DNA of 9,799 nt from CAZGOM01 sp964542875 (lineage in GTDB: Bacteria; Planctomycetota; Phycisphaerae; Phycisphaerales; Phycisphaeraceae). The notes under the pieces are model-generated. The model did not search any database, was not told the origin of the DNA, and saw only the letters and a list, made by a program, of their open reading frames with translations. Below are positions 6,456-9,799 of this stretch, piece by piece. The stretch spans positions 1-9,799 of the forward strand of contig CAZIWA010000171.1 in the NCBI GenBank assembly GCA_964542875.1, read 5' to 3'. Every line of letters starts with the position of its first letter. Position 1 is the stretch's first letter. The position numbers and the translations under genes are program-made.

Positions 6456-6461
6456 TATACT
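6456..6461 (+). promoter_or_regulatory. Candidate -10 box TATACT placing the transcript start at the ruvA ATG
   Basis: TATACT (5 of 6 to consensus) ends six bases before ATG 6468, so the expected transcription start coincides with the start codon and the mRNA would be leaderless. No Shine-Dalgarno lies before the ATG, which fits. No convincing -35 is seen. The rest of the 213-bp spacer 6255-6467 holds no supported gene. Confidence 0.4.
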
Positions 6462-6467
6462 TCGGCC

Positions 6468-7172
6468 ATGATTGTGAAAATCCATGGCGTGCTTGAGTCG
6501 ATTGCTTCCGGGCATGCGCATGTGGCTTTGCCCGGCGGGCTGACGTATGAGGTGCTGGTGTCCAACTGGACGGGGGCCAGGCTGGGGGCGTCGATCGGGC
6601 AGCCGGTGACGTTTTTTACGCTGGAGTACATCGAGGGGCAGAACTCGGGAAGCACCGCGTACCCGCGGCTGGCGGGTTTTTTGAGCGAGAACGACAAGCG
6701 GTTTTTCGAGCTGTTCACGTCGGTGAACGGCATCGGGTACCGGACGGCGCTGGCGGCGCTGGCGCTGTCGAGCGACCGGATCGCCGTGGCGATCTCCGAA
6801 CGCGATGCGGCGATGCTGCAGGGGCTGCCGAAAATCGGCAAGCGGACGGCGGAGACGATCATCGCGACGCTGCATGGAAAAGTGGAAGGGTTTGTGACGC
6901 CGGGCGGGTCGCATGAAGAGGAAGTGGTGACGGAAGTTGTGGTTGCGAGCGGGAAGAAGAAGAAGGGGCCGGCGGTTGAAAAGGAAGTGGATGCCAAGGC
7001 GAACAAGCGGCGGGAGATAGCGCGCGATGCACTGGATTTGATTTCCAGCCTCGGGGAGAACCGGGCGCATGCGATGGTTTGGATCGAAGCGGTGATGGAA
7101 GCGAACCCGGAATTGGTGGATCAGAATGAGCTGATCGCCAAGGCGCTGGAGAGGCGGGTTTCGGGGAGGTAG
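6468..7172 (+). CDS. ruvA: Holliday junction branch-migration protein RuvA
   Basis: RuvA binds four-way DNA junctions as a tetramer and loads the RuvB motor. The 234-aa product begins MIVKIHG and has the OB-fold domain I (1-70). Two helix-hairpin-helix motifs follow, NGIGYRTALAAL (87-98) and LPKIGKRTAETI (120-131), which bind the junction backbone. A long charged linker (139-180) leads to a RuvB-binding domain III (181-228). The family is usually about 200 aa; the excess lies in the pin loop and the linker. The pin region (53-69, EYIEGQNSGSTAYPRLA) is about six residues longer than in E. coli and lacks the adjacent Glu-Asp pair (E. coli 55-56). No ruvB or ruvC is adjacent, so it is probably transcribed on its own. 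Start ATG 6468 is firm because the family always starts there. Confidence 0.92.
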   Translation: MIVKIHGVLESIASGHAHVALPGGLTYEVLVSNWTGARLGASIGQPVTFFTLEYIEGQNSGSTAYPRLAGFLSENDKRFFELFTSVNGIGYRTALAALALSSDRIAVAISERDAAMLQGLPKIGKRTAETIIATLHGKVEGFVTPGGSHEEEVVTEVVVASGKKKKGPAVEKEVDAKANKRREIARDALDLISSLGENRAHAMVWIEAVMEANPELVDQNELIAKALERRVSGR

Positions 7173-7250
7173 AGGGGAGAGAGTGGAGCAGGGGTTGGTG
7201 ATGTGGGCGCGGTGTGGTTTTTGTGGGTTGTGCGGGAGGTCGGGCTGTTG

Positions 7251-7285
7251 CCCGAATACCCTCGCTGGCGCGTCGGGCTAACGGG
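7251..7285. repeat. Planctomycete-type intergenic repeat (minus strand reads CCCGTTAGCCCGACGCGCC...)
   Basis: The minus strand from 7285 reads CCCGTTAGCCCGACGCGCCA and continues GCGAGGG. I recall this sequence as widely dispersed between planctomycete genes, where its translation (LARRASEG) turns up in spurious small proteins. It lies in the 222-bp spacer between the convergent ends of ruvA and the amidohydrolase. The recollection was not checked by search. Confidence 0.55.
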
Positions 7286-7330
7286 TTTTTGGTGGTAGAC
7301 GGGTTGGTGGTTTGTTGTGGGCGCGAGCAA

Positions 7331-7366
7331 GGCAAACTGTAGCCCGCGGACGGTCTACAGTTTGCC
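7331..7366. terminator. Perfect 12-bp hairpin between convergent genes, possible bidirectional terminator or dispersed palindrome
   Basis: GGCAAACTGTAG (7331-7342) pairs perfectly with CTACAGTTTGCC (7355-7366). Inside, CCG (7344-7346) pairs with CGG (7351-7353) around loop CGGA, with one C-T mismatch (7343/7354) between the stems. It sits 28 bp past the amidohydrolase stop and 158 bp past the ruvA stop. No run of T follows on either strand, so intrinsic termination is uncertain. Confidence 0.55.
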
Positions 7367-7394
7367 GCCCGGAGTGTTTGAGTTGTTGCGGGGT

Positions 7395-8234
7395 TTAGAG
7401 GCCGAGGATTTTGAGGGTGTCGCGGTAGATCATTTCCTCGATGGCTTTCTGGTTGAGCCTGGGGAGGTTGGTGCCGGCGACGAGGTGGTCGTAGTTGCGG
7501 AGGGTTTTGAGTGTGGAATCGACGGTGGTGAAGGGGTAGTCGGTGCCGAAGAGGAGTTTGTTCCAGACGCCGTATTCCTGGACGAGCATGAGGGCCTGGT
7601 AGAACTGGAATGGGCGGTAATGGAGGGCGGAGATGTCGGCGTAGACGTTGGGGTGCTTGCGGATGGTGACGACGCAGTCGCCTTCGTAGGGGTGGCCCAG
7701 GTGGGCGAGGATGATTTTCACGCCCGGGTAGCGGACGGCGACGTCTTCAATGAGGCTGGGCATGGTGCAGGCCAGGGGGGCCTGGGCGACGAAGGTGGTG
7801 CCGGTGTGGAGCAGGACGGGGAGGCCGTGGCGCTGGCAGTAAGACCAGAGGGGGTCGAGCGCGGGGTCGTTGGGCTTGAAGCCGGCGTACATGGGGAGGA
7901 GTTTCAGGCCGCGCAGGCCCAGCTCCTGGTGGCCTTCGCGGAGCTCACGGTATGCGCCGGGCTGGGTGGGATCGACGGAGGCGAAGCCGATGAGGTTTTT
8001 GTGTTTGGCGACGTAGTCGGCGATGGTTTTGTCGTGGACCCAGAGGTTTGAGAGCTTGGCTTTGCCGCCGAAGACGATGGCGGTGACGGGCTCGGAGGCG
8101 GCTTTCATGTAGTCGTCGTAGCTGACGGTGAGGTCGACGTCGGTGCCGCCTTTGGCACGACGGGCCTGGTTAAGGAAGTCGTCGCCGAAGTCTCCGGGGA
8201 AGCGCCAGTAGTGGGAGTGTACGTCGATGATCAT
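7395..8234 (-). CDS. Metal-dependent hydrolase of the amidohydrolase 2 (ACMSD-like) family
   Basis: This 279-aa TIM-barrel enzyme has a likely metal site of His6 and His8 (DVHSHYW), His143 (LLHTGTT) and Asp232 (FGTDYP), with His178 (LAHLGHP) as a further ligand or catalytic residue. This is the arrangement of PF04909 hydrolases and decarboxylases such as ACMSD and related lactonases. No signal peptide is present, so it is cytoplasmic. The substrate is unknown; neighbours upstream on the same strand are a DapA-like protein and a D-amino-acid PLP enzyme, suggesting a shared small-molecule pathway. ATG 8234 is chosen because the HxH motif must lie near the N terminus. It has no Shine-Dalgarno, and an AT-rich block with TAAAAT (8251-8256) just upstream could give it its own promoter. 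Length is normal for the family. Codons end mostly in C. Confidence 0.88.
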   Translation of the reverse strand: MIIDVHSHYWRFPGDFGDDFLNQARRAKGGTDVDLTVSYDDYMKAASEPVTAIVFGGKAKLSNLWVHDKTIADYVAKHKNLIGFASVDPTQPGAYRELREGHQELGLRGLKLLPMYAGFKPNDPALDPLWSYCQRHGLPVLLHTGTTFVAQAPLACTMPSLIEDVAVRYPGVKIILAHLGHPYEGDCVVTIRKHPNVYADISALHYRPFQFYQALMLVQEYGVWNKLLFGTDYPFTTVDSTLKTLRNYDHLVAGTNLPRLNQKAIEEMIYRDTLKILGL

Positions 8235-8250
8235 GGGAGTTGGATTTATG

Positions 8251-8256
8251 ATTTTA
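8251..8256 (-). promoter_or_regulatory. Candidate -10 box TAAAAT before the amidohydrolase
   Basis: The 141-bp spacer 8235-8375 contains an AT-rich island (about 8242-8277) that contrasts sharply with its surroundings. On the minus strand TAAAAT would start transcription near 8244, about ten bases before the ATG. The -35 region is poor. The island could equally be a repeat fragment. Confidence 0.25.
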
Positions 8257-8339
8257 AATTTGAAATTTACAAATTGAAGAGAAGAAGCGAAGACGGCAAG
8301 GTCGTTGTGTTGATGGCCGAAAGAACACCCTCACCCCAG

Positions 8340-8360
8340 CCCTCTCCCAAGGGGAGAGGG
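8340..8360 (-). terminator. CCCTCTCCC-AAG-GGGAGAGGG hairpin after the DapA-like gene
   Basis: A perfect 9-bp stem with a 3-nt loop begins 16 nt beyond the stop of the DapA-like gene. Its upstream text (CCCTCACCCCAGCCCTCTCC) matches a dispersed intergenic repeat common in many bacterial genomes as I recall it. It may act as a terminator or mRNA end, but no proper T-tract follows on the minus strand. Confidence 0.5.
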
Positions 8361-8375
8361 GGCCGGAGAAGACGT

Positions 8376-9341
8376 TTACTTGGCGGCGACGGCGGCGAGG
8401 ACGCGATCAAAGAGGACGTCGATTTCGGCGCGGGTTTCTTCGTCGATTTTGTAGGCGACGGGGCCGCGGACGATGGTGTTTTTGAAGATGCCTTGTTTGA
8501 CCAGGAGGTATTTCTCAATGGCCAAATAGGAATCGAGGCTGGACTGGAGGGTGAGGAGGCCGGTGAGGGGTTCCCAGATCTGGTAGGCGCGGTTGAAGTC
8601 TTTGGCTTCGAGTGCGTGCCAGAGGGGGACGATGGCTTTCAGGAGATCGCCGCCTGGCATGGTGCCGACGATGCCGCGTTTGTGGCTGTCGATGAGGGCG
8701 ATGCCGCCTGTGCCTTCGAAGACGCGGGCGGTGCCTTTGGTGGCATCACGGAGTTCGGAGAGCTTGGGGCCGATGGGGGTGGCTTCGGGCTTGTACTGGA
8801 CGCGCTCGGGGCCGTATTCCTCGAGGAGCTTGGCCTGCATGGCGATGGGCATGGGCTTGCCGACGTAGCCGGAGGCATCCTGCACGATGACGGGGATGCG
8901 GATGGCTTCGATGATGGCGCGGTAGTAGCGCAGGAGTTCTGCTTCGCCGACGCCGATGGCGACGGGAGGGATGGCCATGATGGCGTCTGCGCCGATTTTT
9001 TCCGCGTGCTTGGAGTAGCGGACGGCGGCGGGAATGCTTTCGGCGCCGGTGGAGATGATGACGGCGCCGCGCTTGGTGCCCATTTTGGTGACGTTTTTGG
9101 CGAGCTCTTCGCGTTCTTCAGAGGTGAGGCGAAGGGTTTCGGAGACCATGGCCATGACGATGCCGTGGGCGCCGGTGTCGAAGATGTAGTCGATGTGCTT
9201 TTCGAGGGTTTTGAAGTCGATGGATTCATCGGTCTTGTAAGGCGTCTGGAAGACGGGGAGGACGCCTTTGAGCCGGTGTGCACCGGGGGTGGAGTTGGAG
9301 GGGGTGGCCTTGGCGGTGGATTTTGGGGATTTTTTGGTCAT
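8376..9341 (-). CDS. DapA/NAL-superfamily aldolase or lyase, atypical active site
   Basis: This 321-aa protein has the family's TIM-barrel pattern: LKGVLPVFQTPYKTD (24-38), DFKTLEKHIDYIFDTGAHGIV (42-62), AVRYSKHAEKIGADAIMAIPP (106-126) and a C-terminal helical part. Family members form a Schiff base between a barrel lysine and a keto acid; Lys184 (VQYKPEA) is the candidate here. The pyruvate-binding GTTGE loop reads AMVSE (64-68), and the Tyr-Asn near E. coli Tyr133 reads Gln154-Asp155, so it is unlikely to be dihydrodipicolinate synthase for lysine. A sugar-acid or amino-acid-derived lyase is more plausible. The first 22 residues are Ser/Thr/Lys/Pro-rich and probably disordered. ATG 9341 is the only reasonable start, without Shine-Dalgarno, eight bases after a long inverted repeat. 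It lies between the PLP-enzyme gene (146 bp upstream) and the amidohydrolase (141 bp downstream) on the same strand. Confidence 0.87.
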   Translation of the reverse strand: MTKKSPKSTAKATPSNSTPGAHRLKGVLPVFQTPYKTDESIDFKTLEKHIDYIFDTGAHGIVMAMVSETLRLTSEEREELAKNVTKMGTKRGAVIISTGAESIPAAVRYSKHAEKIGADAIMAIPPVAIGVGEAELLRYYRAIIEAIRIPVIVQDASGYVGKPMPIAMQAKLLEEYGPERVQYKPEATPIGPKLSELRDATKGTARVFEGTGGIALIDSHKRGIVGTMPGGDLLKAIVPLWHALEAKDFNRAYQIWEPLTGLLTLQSSLDSYLAIEKYLLVKQGIFKNTIVRGPVAYKIDEETRAEIDVLFDRVLAAVAAK

Positions 9342-9349
9342 GGTGCTAT

Positions 9350-9484
9350 CGGGTTTCGGGGTCCGGGTTTCGGGTGACGGGTAAGAGGGAGTGGAATCAG
9401 AACAGAGGGTTAGGAGGGTAGGGTAGGGCTGAGGTTTTTTTAAAGATCTTGACCCGATGCCCGAAACCCGGACCCCGAAACCCG
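9350..9484. repeat. Long inverted repeat with 32-bp arms and a 71-bp spacer
   Basis: The left arm (9350-9381) and right arm (9453-9484) are reverse complements at 29 of 32 positions, including an uninterrupted 25 bp (9350-9374 with 9460-9484). Each arm holds two copies of CGGGTTTCGGG or its complement. The element fills nearly the whole gap between the stop of the upstream gene (9488) and the start codon of the DapA-like gene (9341). In a transcript it would fold into a long stem ending eight bases before that AUG. Confidence 0.8.
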
Positions 9485-9487
9485 TTT

Positions 9488-9799
9488 TTATGACAACATG
9501 CCGCGGGCGTCGACGATGACTTTTTCCAGGGAGCCGTTTTCGTGGCGGAGGTAGGTGTGGGCCTGGAGATTGACGCAGGGGCAGATGTGGTTGGGGATGA
9601 CCTGGACGCGTTCGCCGAGCTTGGGGATGCGGTCGCAGCCGGTGAGATCAAGCTCGCCGTGTTCTTCGGAGAGACGCACGAGCTTGGCCTTGGGGTATTC
9701 AATGATGTGGCCATGACCGGCGGTGTTGGGCTCGAGGATGAGCCGGTCGGAGGTGAGGGTTTTGGTGCCGCAGTCGAGGACGACCTTGCCGGGGACGGC
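9488..9799 (-). CDS. C-terminal domain of a D-serine dehydratase / D-threonine aldolase-like PLP enzyme (N-terminus outside window)
   Basis: The last 103 residues match the C-terminal beta domain of fold-type III PLP enzymes (PF14031). LDCGTKTLTSDR, then LSEEHGELDL, then GERVQVIPNHICPCVNL, then VIVDARG stand in the family order. His and Cys in NHIC form the H-x-C zinc site known from eukaryotic-type D-serine dehydratase; D-threonine aldolases more often carry H-x-D. The catalytic lysine and PLP barrel lie beyond the window edge. The reaction would be elimination or retro-aldol cleavage of a D-3-hydroxy-amino acid in the cytoplasm. The stop is TAA (9488-9490), three bases after the inverted repeat. 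Being upstream on the same strand as the DapA-like and amidohydrolase genes, it may belong to one catabolic set, but the large gaps leave open separate transcripts. Confidence 0.85.
   Translation of the reverse strand, partial: AVPGKVVLDCGTKTLTSDRLILEPNTAGHGHIIEYPKAKLVRLSEEHGELDLTGCDRIPKLGERVQVIPNHICPCVNLQAHTYLRHENGSLEKVIVDARGMLS

Noticed and set aside
7173..7394. Small minus-strand proteins in the ruvA-amidohydrolase spacer
   Set aside because: Their sequence is the translation of the planctomycete-type intergenic repeat and hairpin, a known source of false gene calls.
7317..8051. 244-aa plus-strand open frame opposite the amidohydrolase
   Set aside because: Antisense shadow rich in Val/Gly/Glu; it begins inside the 12-bp hairpin region, and the opposite frame has all metal ligands of the amidohydrolase family.
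8211..9377. 388-aa plus-strand open frame opposite the DapA-like gene
   Set aside because: Extremely Gly/Asp/Phe-rich with no fold pattern, and it spans two spacers and the edge of the inverted repeat. The opposite strand encodes a clear TIM-barrel enzyme.
1..9799. CRISPR array, tRNA, rRNA, riboswitch, intact insertion sequence
   Set aside because: No regularly spaced repeats, cloverleaf, conserved rRNA stretch, recognisable aptamer, or transposase-like translation was found on either strand by eye.

Overview
This is a GC-rich bacterial window that looks planctomycetal, probably class Phycisphaerae. The main evidence is a pair of membrane proteins with an N-terminal C-x2-C-GYDL...C-P-E-C-G zinc ribbon, a hallmark of that group. 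Supporting evidence is the near absence of Shine-Dalgarno sequences, intergenic palindromes of types I associate with planctomycete genomes (recalled, not searched), and a planctomycete-style RuvA with an altered pin loop. The plus strand is G-rich throughout. Plus-strand genes end their codons mostly in G and minus-strand genes mostly in C, so long antisense reading frames are common and were treated as shadows.

Layout. The window opens with the 3' end of an ankyrin-type gene (1-159), then a 275-bp spacer rich in small repeats. Next come a zinc-ribbon six-TM protein (435-1343, +), a convergent HEAT-repeat protein (1463-2425, -), a 424-bp repeat-filled spacer, and a paralogous zinc-ribbon membrane protein (2850-3664, +). 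That last gene runs into a 100-N scaffold gap (3665-3764). After the gap lie a 16-bp direct repeat and a minus-strand conserved protein of unknown function (3966-4736). A divergent spacer separates it from a translationally coupled pair, a family 2 glycosyltransferase and a LAB_N-domain membrane protein (4885-6254, +). ruvA follows (6468-7172, +), possibly leaderless. A spacer with a perfect 12-bp hairpin separates ruvA from three minus-strand metabolic genes: a metal-dependent amidohydrolase (7395-8234), a DapA-superfamily protein lacking the usual active-site residues (8376-9341), and the C-terminal part of a PLP enzyme of the D-serine dehydratase / D-threonine aldolase type (9488-9799, runs off the edge).

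How the genes may work together. The glycosyltransferase and LAB_N protein are almost certainly one envelope-glycolipid unit. The three right-hand genes look like a small catabolic or salvage set acting on an amino or keto acid, but the substrate cannot be read from the sequence. The zinc-ribbon paralogs are membrane proteins of unknown role. No tRNA, rRNA, CRISPR array, phage gene or intact transposase was seen. The most interesting non-coding signal is the 32-bp-arm inverted repeat that fills the gap between the last two genes and ends 8 nt before a start codon.
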